From NCBI GenBank assembly GCA_035391225.1, contig DAOPKN010000085.1:1-8322 (forward strand): a stretch of DNA of 8,322 bases, in the 5' to 3' direction. Positions 1 through 6,729 of this stretch are shown in pieces (within the stretch, counting starts at the first letter, position 1; every line of letters starts with the position of its first letter). Both the position numbers and the translations under genes were made by a program. The notes under the pieces are model-generated. The model was not told the DNA's origin, ran no database searches, and saw only the letters and a list, made by a program, of their open reading frames with translations. Source of the stretch: DAOPKN01 sp035391225 (GTDB lineage Bacteria > Thermotogota > Thermotogae > MWEM01).

Positions 1-77
1 GGAAGCTTCACACAATTCACCAGCATTAGTGCAGCAACAACAACGACCACAAATACTGCTAAGAAATTTTTTTTCAT
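1..77 (-). CDS. N-terminal fragment of an exported protein, possible lipoprotein (runs off left edge)
   Basis: Only the first 25 codons are visible, starting at the ATG at 77-75. They read as a signal peptide: Met-Lys-Lys-Asn, then a long hydrophobic stretch rich in valine (residues 5-20), then Leu-Val-Asn-Cys at 19-22. The Cys at 22 could be a lipidation site, but Asn just before it is unusual for a lipobox, so an ordinary secretion signal or membrane anchor is also possible. GGAGG lies about 10 bases before the ATG and AGAGGA directly abuts it. The mature protein is outside the window, so the function cannot be told. A TTGACT-N18-TATAAT promoter about 130 bases upstream points at this gene. 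Confidence 0.75.
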   Translation of the reverse strand, partial: MKKNFLAVFVVVVVAALMLVNCVKL

Positions 78-208
78 TCCTCTAAATCCTCCCTTCGAAG
101 TTTTTTGAGTTTTTTAGGATTCAAAACGGTTGAAAAACTCCCCTCCTTTATTTCTGAAATCTATTCCCTTTTCCAATGGCAGCAAAGAGGTCCCGACAGA
201 CCGGGATA

Positions 209-238
209 ATTATAATACTTTTTCACGGCTTAAGTCAA
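209..238 (-). promoter_or_regulatory. Promoter for the exported-protein gene
   Basis: On the minus strand, TTGACT (238-233) is followed after 18 bases by a perfect TATAAT (214-209). This is the only promoter in the window with a good -35 box. Transcription would start near 202, leaving a leader of about 125 bases before the ATG at 77. A TATAAT also reads on the plus strand at 211-216, but it has no -35 and no gene to serve. Confidence 0.6.
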
Positions 239-325
239 ATGAAATTGGGCATTTGAAAATGGAGCAAATTCCAGAGAAAAAGGCCATTTTGCTTCCCTGC
301 TTTCCGGAGAAATGGAAGAACCGGG

Positions 326-341
326 TTTCAAAGTTTTGAAA
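326..341. repeat. Short perfect dyad in the intergenic region
   Basis: TTTCAAA and TTTGAAA are separated by GT, a 7-base perfect inverted repeat in an AT-rich stretch. It could be a protein-binding site or chance. It lies about 90 bases upstream of the proposed promoter at 209-238. Confidence 0.25.
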
Positions 342-398
342 AGAATTAACCAAATCCAAAAGGGGTTCCTACATGGCTAATTTACCAGAAATCCGGCG

Positions 399-440
399 AA
401 AAATCAAGAGAAGGAAAGGGAAGGGGTTTTCCCCTTCCCT
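399..440 (-). terminator. Rho-independent terminator of the pyruvate oxidoreductase gene
   Basis: A perfect 10-base stem, AGGGAAGGGG (417-426) with CCCCTTCCCT (431-440), closes on a four-base loop. On the minus strand it is followed by a pyrimidine-rich run ending in TTTTT near 403-399. It starts 10 bases after the TAA of the gene, where an intrinsic terminator is expected. The U-tract is broken by several C and G bases, so efficiency may be moderate. Confidence 0.75.
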
Positions 441-449
441 GGAAATTCC

Positions 450-3400
450 TTACTCTGAGGCTAACTTTTTATACTTGTTGTAGCGGTATTCCATGTCCGT
501 GAGCGCCTTGGCAAACAGTTCCTTTGCTCGCTCGGGATAGGTCTGCTCCAGCGATGCGTAGCGCACTTCTCCCTGCAGGAATTCGAGGAAGTTGCCGTCG
601 AGCTCCTTGGGGCCATCCAGTTGGAAGGGGTTTTTGCCTTGCTCTTCCAACCTGGGATCGTAGCGGTACGTGGGCCAGTACCCGCACGCGGTGGCCTTCT
701 TTTCCTCGGCGATGGAGAAGCCCATTCCGGATTTCAGCCCGTGGTTGATACAGGGAGCGTAAGCGATGATGATCGAGGGGCCATGGTAGGACTCCGCTTC
801 CTTGAGTGCCTTGAACACCTGGTTCATGTTTGCCCCCAGCGAAACCTGCGCAACGTACACGTAGCCGTAGGTAGTGAGCATGAGACCCAAGTCTTTCTTG
901 CGGATGGGTTTTCCCGCAGCGGCGAACTTGGCGACAGCACCCGTGGGGGTTGCCTTGGAAGCCTGTCCACCCGTGTTGGAATACACCTCGGTGTCCAGTA
1001 CCAGCACGTTGATGTCTTCACCCGACGCCATCACGTGGTCCAGCCCACCGTAGCCGATGTCGTATGCCCAGCCGTCTCCACCCAGGATCCACACGGACTT
1101 CTTCACGAAGTAGTCCTTGAGTTCGAAGATCTGGTTGAGCAGCTTGGCAGATGGTGCAGGTGCGGCGTTGGCTTCGATGGTGATGGCCTTCTTCAGCTTG
1201 GCATCCAGTTCCTGCGTTGCCTCGGCATCTTCCATCTTTTCGGTCCATTCGCGGAACAACTGCGCGAGTGCATCGGACACGCCCGCTTCCATGGCCTGTT
1301 CCATGAGGTGGGCAATGCGAGCACGCGTGGTGCTGATGGACAATGCCATTCCGAAACCGTACTCCGCGTTGTCTTCGAACAGCGAGTTTGCCCAGGCGGG
1401 GCCTTTGCCATCGAGGCTCTTGCAGTAGGGTTGGGACGGGGCACTTCCACCGTAAATGGACGAGCAACCCGTTGCGTTGGCGATCACCATGCGTTCACCG
1501 AACAGCTGCGTGAGCATGCGCACGTAGGGTGTTTCACCGCAGCCCGCACAGGCACCGTGGTACTCGAACAGCGGTTGGTTGTACATGGCGTTGCCCCAGG
1601 TCTTGTCTCCCAGGGGGTTGCGCTGGGGAATGGCGTTGGAGTAGTCGAAGGTTTCCTGGTTCTTTTCGATGGCCTCCTCGAAGTTCACCATGGAAAGGGC
1701 GTCCTTCGGGCAGGTATCGGCGCAGTTTCCACAACCCGTGCAGTCCAGCCCGCTGATTTGCAGGTGGAAATGGTAGGTTTCCTTGAGCTTGGGGTTGTTG
1801 GGTACAAGTCCCACAAGTGTCTCGGGCTTGGCTTCCATTTCTTTTTCCGTAAGCAACTTGGGTCGAATCACCGCGTGGGGACACACCATCACGCACTGGT
1901 TACACTGGATACATTTCTCGGGGTCCCAAACGGGGATCTTCACGGCGACACCGCGTTTCTCGTAGGCGGTCGTCCCGTTGGGGAACGTGCCATCCGGTGC
2001 AAACGCCGATACGGGCAGCTCGTCGCCATCTTGTGCCAGCATTGGGCGGGCGACATCGCGCACGAAGGCCGGGAGGCTTGGGTCCACGCCTTGCTCGCAG
2101 GCGGGAAGATCTGCCCATTGCTCAGGAACCTTGATTTCCTTAAGCCCAGAAACCCCGCTGTCCACGGCCTTGAAGTTGCTCTGCACCACGGCTTCGCCCT
2201 TCTTGCCGTAGGTTTTCTCGATGGCTTTCTTCATGTAGCCCTGGGCTTCCTCGTAGGGGATAATGTCGGCAAGGTAGAAGAATGCGGCCTGCATGATGGT
2301 GTTGATGCGCTCGCCCATGCCAATTTCCTCGGCGAGCTTGAAGGCATCGATGTTGTAGAACTTGACGTTCTTTTTCGCCAGTTCGCGTTTCAGGGAGTTG
2401 GGAAGCTTTTCTTCCATTTCTTCCGCGCTCCAGGGAGAGTTGAGAAGGAAGGTGCCGCCCTTCTTGATGCCCTTGAGCAGGTCGAACTGGGTGACGTACG
2501 CGGGACGGTGACACGCGATGAAGTCTGCCTGGTGGATCAGGTACGGGCTCTTGATGGGCTTGGGTCCAAAGCGCAGGTGGGAAATCGTGACACCACCAGA
2601 TTTCTTGGAGTCGTAGGCAAAGTAGCCCTGCGCGTACATGTCGGTGTGGTCGCCGATGATCTTGATGGAGTTCTTGTTGGCACCAACCGTTCCGTCGGAA
2701 CCGAATCCCCAGAACTTGCAGCGCTTCACCTGGGGGTCTTCCGCGGAAATTTCCTCTTCCACGGGCAGCGAGGTAAAGGTCACATCGTCTGTGATGCCGA
2801 TGGTGAAATGATCCAGGGGCATGGCACCCTTGAGGTTGTCGAACACTGCTTTGACCATGGAGGGGGTAAACTCCTTGGAACTCAGCCCGTAGCGTCCACC
2901 CACGATCACGGGGGCGTCGGGTTGGCCGTAGAAGGCAAACTTCACGTCTTCGTACAGCGGTTCACCCGCAGAACCCGGTTCCTTGGTGCGATCCAACACG
3001 GCGATGCGTTTGGCGCTGGAGGGAATGGCAGCAAGGAAATGCTCCACGGAGAAGGGGCGGTACAGGTGCACCTTGAGCACACCCACCTTTTCGCCACGCG
3101 CGTTGAGGTAGTTCACGGTTTCCTCGATGGCGTCAACGCCAGAACCCATGGCAATGATCACGCGATCGGCATCCGGGGCGCCAACGTAGTCAAACAAGTG
3201 GTATTCGCGCCCAGTGAGCTGCGAAACCTTGCGCATGTTCTCGGCTACGATGTGAGGGACTTTCTGGTACCACAGGTTGGCGGCTTCGCGGTTTTGGAAG
3301 AAGATATCCGGGTTTTGCGCCGTCCCCCGGGTCACGGGGCTCTCCGGGCGCAGTGCCTTGTCCTTGAAGGCCGCGATTGCTTCGTGGTTCACCAGCGGTG

Positions 3401-3974
3401 CCATGTCCTCGTAGTCCAGGATTTCCACTTTTTGCACTTCGTGCGAGGTGCGGAAGCCGTCGAAGAAGTGCAGGAAGGGGATACTGGAGTCGATGGCGGA
3501 AAGGTGCGCTACCATCGCCATGTCGTGCACTTCCTGGACCCCCGCGCTGGCAAGCAGGGCAAACCCCGTTGCCCGGCAATGCATCACGTCGGAATGGTCA
3601 CCGAAGATCGAGAGGGCATGCGTCGCCACGGAGCGTGCGGACACGTGGAACACCGCAGGGAGCAGTTCTCCCGACATCTTGTTCATGTTGGGGATCATGA
3701 GCAGCAATCCCTGCGAAGCGGTAAACGTCGTGGTGAGCGATCCTCCTTGCAACGCGCCGTGCACCGCGCCGGATGCTCCGGCTTCGGATTGCAGCTCGGA
3801 AACCCGAACTTTTTGACCGTAAATGTTTTTCCGTCCTTCTGCCGCCCACTGGTCAGCCAACTCGCCCATGGGGGAAGAAGGGGTGATGGGGTAAATGGCT
3901 GCAACTTCGGAAAACGCGTACGCCACGTGGGCGGCCGCGGTGTTTCCGTCGATGGTTCCCATCTTTTTTCCCAC
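450..3974 (-). CDS. nifJ: Pyruvate:ferredoxin (flavodoxin) oxidoreductase, single-chain type
   Basis: This cytoplasmic enzyme oxidises pyruvate with CoA to acetyl-CoA and CO2, passing two electrons to ferredoxin or flavodoxin. The 1174-residue protein is complete and has the homodimeric family order. The N-terminal pyrimidine-binding domain carries YPITPSSP (28-35, Thr31) and Arg114; the family's active-site Thr and Arg sit at the same numbers in the Desulfovibrio africanus enzyme. Next come the transketolase-C-like and gamma domains and an EKR-type linker (about 650-680). Two 4Fe-4S motifs follow (Cys688/691/694/698 and Cys745/748/751/755). The C-terminal thiamine diphosphate domain has GDG at 966-968 and Asn1000. 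The proximal cluster cysteines Cys809, Cys812, Cys837 and Cys1075 are all present, so nothing catalytic is missing. It is shorter than the 1232-residue D. africanus enzyme, consistent with lacking its C-terminal extension. I chose GTG at 3974 because AAAGGA lies 10 bases upstream and family members start similarly; ATG at 3962 is the alternative. The gene appears monocistronic. Confidence 0.97.
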   Translation of the reverse strand: MGKKMGTIDGNTAAAHVAYAFSEVAAIYPITPSSPMGELADQWAAEGRKNIYGQKVRVSELQSEAGASGAVHGALQGGSLTTTFTASQGLLLMIPNMNKMSGELLPAVFHVSARSVATHALSIFGDHSDVMHCRATGFALLASAGVQEVHDMAMVAHLSAIDSSIPFLHFFDGFRTSHEVQKVEILDYEDMAPLVNHEAIAAFKDKALRPESPVTRGTAQNPDIFFQNREAANLWYQKVPHIVAENMRKVSQLTGREYHLFDYVGAPDADRVIIAMGSGVDAIEETVNYLNARGEKVGVLKVHLYRPFSVEHFLAAIPSSAKRIAVLDRTKEPGSAGEPLYEDVKFAFYGQPDAPVIVGGRYGLSSKEFTPSMVKAVFDNLKGAMPLDHFTIGITDDVTFTSLPVEEEISAEDPQVKRCKFWGFGSDGTVGANKNSIKIIGDHTDMYAQGYFAYDSKKSGGVTISHLRFGPKPIKSPYLIHQADFIACHRPAYVTQFDLLKGIKKGGTFLLNSPWSAEEMEEKLPNSLKRELAKKNVKFYNIDAFKLAEEIGMGERINTIMQAAFFYLADIIPYEEAQGYMKKAIEKTYGKKGEAVVQSNFKAVDSGVSGLKEIKVPEQWADLPACEQGVDPSLPAFVRDVARPMLAQDGDELPVSAFAPDGTFPNGTTAYEKRGVAVKIPVWDPEKCIQCNQCVMVCPHAVIRPKLLTEKEMEAKPETLVGLVPNNPKLKETYHFHLQISGLDCTGCGNCADTCPKDALSMVNFEEAIEKNQETFDYSNAIPQRNPLGDKTWGNAMYNQPLFEYHGACAGCGETPYVRMLTQLFGERMVIANATGCSSIYGGSAPSQPYCKSLDGKGPAWANSLFEDNAEYGFGMALSISTTRARIAHLMEQAMEAGVSDALAQLFREWTEKMEDAEATQELDAKLKKAITIEANAAPAPSAKLLNQIFELKDYFVKKSVWILGGDGWAYDIGYGGLDHVMASGEDINVLVLDTEVYSNTGGQASKATPTGAVAKFAAAGKPIRKKDLGLMLTTYGYVYVAQVSLGANMNQVFKALKEAESYHGPSIIIAYAPCINHGLKSGMGFSIAEEKKATACGYWPTYRYDPRLEEQGKNPFQLDGPKELDGNFLEFLQGEVRYASLEQTYPERAKELFAKALTDMEYRYNKYKKLASE

Positions 3975-4027
3975 AGTTCATCCATCCTTTCCAATGATTT
4001 TTTTCAAAATTGAACGCACTTTGCTGG

Positions 4028-4036
4028 ATTATAGCA
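4028..4036 (-). promoter_or_regulatory. Extended -10 promoter of the pyruvate oxidoreductase gene
   Basis: The minus strand reads TGCTATAAT, a perfect -10 with the TG extension. At 17 bases spacing the -35 position holds TTCCTG, a poor match. Transcription would start near 4021, giving a leader of about 47 bases before the GTG. The -35 position overlaps the T-run of the preceding gene's terminator. Confidence 0.65.
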
Positions 4037-4054
4037 TACTTTGCAGGATGCAGG

Positions 4055-4094
4055 AAAAAGTCTTCTGGGAACACCGCAGCCCACTGCGGCTCCC
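4055..4094 (-). terminator. Likely terminator of the MalY-type lyase gene, made from a palindromic repeat
   Basis: On the minus strand an inner stem CCGCAG-TGGG-CTGCGG is enclosed by GGGA (4094-4091) and TCCC (4070-4067), then AGAAGAC and five T (4059-4055). It lies about 63 bases past the TAG of the lyase gene and just before the oxidoreductase promoter. The hairpin is the same sequence as arm A of the inverted repeat pair, so the repeat may have been recruited as a terminator. Confidence 0.55.
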
Positions 4095-4142
4095 TTGACC
4101 TACGGTTCGAAAATCGGGCTGCACTGGGGTGCGGCGTTCCCA
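4066..4142. repeat. REPIN-like element: two palindromic repeats in inverted orientation
   Basis: Arm A (4092-4066, minus) and arm B (4116-4142, plus) are 27-base copies of one sequence, matching at 22 of 27 positions by eye and pointing away from each other across a 23-base spacer. Each arm is itself a hairpin with an invariant TGGG loop. In A the stem is CCGCAG/CTGCGG; in B it is CTGCAC/GTGCGG, so loop-proximal G-C has become C-G with pairing kept. Arm A is preceded by GGAG, like the short 5' tag of many bacterial REP sequences. The whole could fold as one long hairpin. A third copy lies at 8296-8322. The REPIN reading is an inference from this arrangement; no target-site duplication is obvious. 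Confidence 0.6.
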
Positions 4143-4156
4143 AAATGGCCTTCCCT

Positions 4157-5335
4157 CTATATGTTGTCCAGTTTGTCCAATTCCTTCGTTAGCCTACCCA
4201 CCACTTGTTCCAGCATGGCACGAGGGCATGCGATGTTCAATCGCTGGAACCCTTTTCCCGGTTCTCCAAACCACGAACCGTGGTCGGGTGCGACTTTCAC
4301 CTGTTCCACCATCCAGCGGTCCACTTCCTCGGAGGGTAATCCCATTCCCCGGAAGTCCAGCCAGGCAAGGTAGGTTCCTTCCAACGGGAACACGCTGACC
4401 TTTTCGGAGTACGGCGCCAACGATTCTTCCAGGAAACGGAAGTTGTCTTCCAGGTACACCAGAAGCTCTTCCAGCCAGGGCCCCCCTTTCTCGTACGCGG
4501 CCTGCAATCCAACCGTTCCAAACGTGTTGAGACCAAAAAAACCCATGCGTCGCGCGGTGTGGAAAAAGGTGGAGCGCAGCGCGGGGTTGGGAATGATTAC
4601 CGCCGAAGCGGAAAGCCCGGCAAGGTTGAAGGTTTTGCTGGGGGCGATGCACGTGAGGGAGTTTTGCGCAAAGGCGCTTTTGATGGAAGCATAGGGCACG
4701 TGGCGGTGGGGTTGGAACACGAGATCGGAGTGGATCTCGTCGGAAACCACCAACAGGTCATGTTCCACGCAAAATTCCCCGAGTTCTTCGAGCTCTTGCC
4801 TTTCCCACACCCTGCCCACGGGGTTGTGTGGACTGCAGAGCACCAGCATGCGCGTGCGCTCGTCCAATTGCTTTTCCAAGTTCCCCAGGTCCATGCGGTA
4901 CCGTCCGTTCACGATTTGCAGCGGGTTTTGTATCAACTTGCGCCCGTTTTCTTCCACCGCGGAGAAGAACGGGTAATACACGGGTGTCTGGATGACCACG
5001 CGATCCCCGGGTTGTGTGAAGGCGAGCACGGAGAGGCATACTGCAGGCACCACGCCGGGAACCCCCTGCATCCATTCGGGGCTGGTGGTCCAACCGTGGC
5101 GCTTTTCCAGCCATTTCACGATGGACGCGTAGAAAGCTGCCGATTGCCCCGTGTAGCCAAACACACCGTGACGTGCCCGTTGCACCAGTGCTTCGACCAC
5201 TTCCGGCGGAGCGGAAAAGTCCATGTCCGCCACCCACATGGGCAAGGCGTCATCCGTTCCAAAGTGGTCTTCCAGGTAGTCCCACTTGATCGAATCGCTT
5301 CCCTTTCGCTCGATGATGCTCTCAAAATCGTACAA
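4157..5335 (-). CDS. MalY/PatB-family PLP-dependent C-S lyase (cystathionine beta-lyase type) / aminotransferase
   Basis: This is a cytoplasmic fold-type I PLP enzyme of the MalY/PatB branch, whose members cleave the C-S bond of cystathionine or cysteine to pyruvate, ammonia and a thiol or sulfide. The 392-residue length is normal. Visible features are the branch-typical start ending in MWVADMDF (33-40), HNPVGR (170-175, Asn171 near the cofactor), DEIHSDL (199-205, Asp199 for the pyridine nitrogen), SKTFNLAG (233-240, Lys234 as Schiff-base lysine) and RLNIACPR (365-372, Arg365 for the substrate carboxylate). I start it at TTG 5335 because GGAGGG sits 6 bases upstream and the protein then begins as family members do. 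The open frame continues upstream to 6091, but that part is antisense to the next operon and the promoter lies inside it. Exact substrate, and whether it also regulates as E. coli MalY does, cannot be told. It is divergent from the 5480 operon and ends before the repeat-derived terminator. Confidence 0.88.
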   Translation of the reverse strand: MYDFESIIERKGSDSIKWDYLEDHFGTDDALPMWVADMDFSAPPEVVEALVQRARHGVFGYTGQSAAFYASIVKWLEKRHGWTTSPEWMQGVPGVVPAVCLSVLAFTQPGDRVVIQTPVYYPFFSAVEENGRKLIQNPLQIVNGRYRMDLGNLEKQLDERTRMLVLCSPHNPVGRVWERQELEELGEFCVEHDLLVVSDEIHSDLVFQPHRHVPYASIKSAFAQNSLTCIAPSKTFNLAGLSASAVIIPNPALRSTFFHTARRMGFFGLNTFGTVGLQAAYEKGGPWLEELLVYLEDNFRFLEESLAPYSEKVSVFPLEGTYLAWLDFRGMGLPSEEVDRWMVEQVKVAPDHGSWFGEPGKGFQRLNIACPRAMLEQVVGRLTKELDKLDNI

Positions 5336-5341
5336 GGAAAT

Positions 5342-5348
5342 CCCTCCA
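5342..5348 (-). promoter_or_regulatory. Ribosome binding site fixing the TTG start of the lyase gene
   Basis: The minus strand reads TGGAGGG, then six bases, then TTG at 5335. No in-frame ATG lies between the promoter and this point, so the site decides the start. Confidence 0.75.
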
Positions 5349-5362
5349 AGATATTCATTTCG

Positions 5363-5380
5363 CGGTGTATTATAACACCG
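5363..5380 (-). promoter_or_regulatory. Extended -10 promoter of the lyase gene inside a perfect dyad (possible operator)
   Basis: TGTTATAAT (5377-5369, minus) is a TG-extended perfect -10; no -35 resembles TTGACA. The box is flanked by CGGTGT (5363-5368) and ACACCG (5375-5380), a perfect 6-base inverted repeat centred on the -10. A dimeric repressor bound here would block RNA polymerase. Transcription would start near 5362, about 27 bases before the TTG. The promoter call is firmer than the operator call. Confidence 0.55.
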
Positions 5381-5424
5381 GGAGCACACACTTTCCGGAT
5401 GTCCACACACATTGGCCCTTTTTT

Positions 5425-5433
5425 TGATATAAT
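5425..5433 (+). promoter_or_regulatory. Extended -10 promoter of the two-gene operon of unknown function
   Basis: The plus strand reads TGATATAAT with a T-rich stretch just upstream (5419-5425) and no recognisable -35. Transcription would start near 5440, about 40 bases before the ATG at 5480. This rules out the earlier in-frame ATG at 5432. It is divergent from the lyase promoter, with about 54 bases between the two -10 boxes. Confidence 0.6.
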
Positions 5434-5479
5434 GGCTTTGTACAACATGGTCGGATTTTATGACGAAGCAGGGGACACA

Positions 5480-6694
5480 ATGAACATGGACGTTTTTGAA
5501 AACTTTGAATGGGCAAACCGCAAGTTCCAACAATTCTTCGAGATGATCGAATCCACACCCGACCTGTCGCGGAAGTACCTCTTGGCCGATGAGTTGTTCC
5601 ACGACATTGACGTGATGGGATTCGAAGGGTTTACCATACCGGAGAACCGCATGCAAGAAGGAAAAGAAGGCAAAGCCTGCCTGTCCTTCCTGGGAGAATG
5701 GATCGCCCACCTCGAGGGAAAACTGGCCCAGAGGGTACCGGTGCACCCCACCGATATCATGAAGCACGTGGACGGCCTGATGAACCGTATGCTCGAGTCG
5801 ATGGTCGCATTGAAGGAACCGTTCGCCTCGATTCCTTCGCTGCAAGTGGAACTTACCAGCGGCTGGCTGTTGTTTCTCGGAAAATGCGTGCATCTTGCCA
5901 AGGATAAGAAGCAACGCTCGTTCTTCCAACAACTGGAGAAAGAATTGTCTTCCTACCTCAAGAACGATCCTCTCAAAAGCTTCCGCTCCAACAAGGTTCC
6001 CGGAACGGGCGCAACGTTGTATGATGAAATCCGGCAAAACGTGAAGAAACTTTCTTCCACCTACAAGAAAACCCCCGCAGATGACCCCCAATTCTTGAAG
6101 GTGGCGTTGTTTTCGCCGATGCGGCGCGTCCAGGAACTGTTGAAGAAGGCGGTGGAGAGTGCACAGGTGTTGGAGACGAACCTGTTTGGGCTTTTAAACG
6201 ACCTGGAGGACTACTCCGAGATGAGCGTTTTCCTCACGCCCTTCCTCATCGCCCGCGGAATCCTGGAAGCAAACAGCGACTGCTTCAAGAACTTGAACCT
6301 ATACTCCGACCCTGTGGAACGTGCTTCCCGGGAGCAAACCATCGTGCGCAGCAAGAACCTGGGTTCGAAGATGGACCTGGCGTTGTTCGGACTGCAGAAT
6401 TTCTTCAAGGTAGGGCAGGGCGAGTACCTTTCCTTTTTCAAGACCCTTCCGCAGTGGAAAGCCGATTGTTCGCTTCTGTACCGGGAGTGGCAGAGAAGCA
6501 TGTACCTCTTCCAGCTTTTCGCGGTGACCGGAACCGTGGAGAAAAAGCTGGGGGTCGTGGAAGATTTCTTCTCGCGGAACCACGCGGAGCTCATCGATCG
6601 CTACATGGAACGCTGGGCACTCACGTTGACCGGACGCCTGCCTTTTTTGCAGAGCATTCTCTGGAAGATGCGTGTGGAAGAAATCCTCCCCTGA
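5480..6694 (+). CDS. Uncharacterised soluble helix-rich protein, first gene of a two-gene operon
   Basis: I do not recognise this 404-residue protein. It has no signal peptide, no convincing membrane segment, no Cys-cluster metal motif and no nucleotide-binding loop. It looks largely alpha-helical, with many Phe, Leu, Lys and Glu in amphipathic spacing and several aromatic pairs (19-20, 148-149, 308-309, 319-320, 363-364). A basic, Pro/Gly-containing stretch around 164-205 may link two helical halves. Residues 305-365 (LQNFFK, then EWQRSMYL, then EDFFS) resemble 135-204 of the next gene's product, so the two may be distant paralogues. I start at ATG 5480 because AGGGG ends 5 bases before it and the promoter lies just upstream; ATG 5447 has no such site. 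The open frame extends back to 4559, but that part is antisense to the lyase gene. Phasin-like, scaffold or regulatory roles are conceivable, but nothing in the sequence selects one. Confidence 0.8.
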   Translation: MNMDVFENFEWANRKFQQFFEMIESTPDLSRKYLLADELFHDIDVMGFEGFTIPENRMQEGKEGKACLSFLGEWIAHLEGKLAQRVPVHPTDIMKHVDGLMNRMLESMVALKEPFASIPSLQVELTSGWLLFLGKCVHLAKDKKQRSFFQQLEKELSSYLKNDPLKSFRSNKVPGTGATLYDEIRQNVKKLSSTYKKTPADDPQFLKVALFSPMRRVQELLKKAVESAQVLETNLFGLLNDLEDYSEMSVFLTPFLIARGILEANSDCFKNLNLYSDPVERASREQTIVRSKNLGSKMDLALFGLQNFFKVGQGEYLSFFKTLPQWKADCSLLYREWQRSMYLFQLFAVTGTVEKKLGVVEDFFSRNHAELIDRYMERWALTLTGRLPFLQSILWKMRVEEILP

Positions 6695-6729
6695 GCGGGT
6701 GAAAATTTGGAAAGGAAAAAGGCAAACAA

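Larger units (their letters stand above)
78..449. other. AT-rich intergenic region, 372 bases
   Basis: This gap separates the oxidoreductase gene from the exported-protein gene; both are on the minus strand. It holds the oxidoreductase terminator (about 399-440), a minus-strand promoter (209-238), an untranslated leader of roughly 125 bases and a small perfect dyad at 326-341. A 69-codon plus-strand frame at 130-339 opens with TTG but has no ribosome binding site and a low-complexity product, so I do not call it a gene. I see nothing else convincing here. Confidence 0.7.

Noticed and set aside
130..339. 69-codon plus-strand frame in the left intergenic region
   Set aside because: It opens with TTG without a ribosome binding site, overlaps the minus-strand promoter and the dyad, and its product resembles no protein.
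621..4013. Long plus-strand frame opposite the pyruvate oxidoreductase gene
   Set aside because: Shadow of a strongly biased real gene; every family motif is on the minus strand and the antisense product has unnatural composition.
4100..4120. tRNA T-arm-like GGTTCGAAAATC in the repeat spacer, as a tRNA fragment or attachment site
   Set aside because: The flanking bases do not form a T stem and no acceptor end or other tRNA arm is present.
4559..5479. Upstream extension of the first operon gene, giving a 711-residue protein
   Set aside because: It is antisense to the lyase gene and precedes the operon promoter at 5425-5433; the ATG at 5480 has a good ribosome binding site.
5336..6091. Upstream extension of the lyase frame, giving a 644-residue protein
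   Set aside because: The extra part is antisense to the operon's first gene and lies upstream of the lyase promoter; the TTG at 5335 has a proper ribosome binding site and gives the normal family length.
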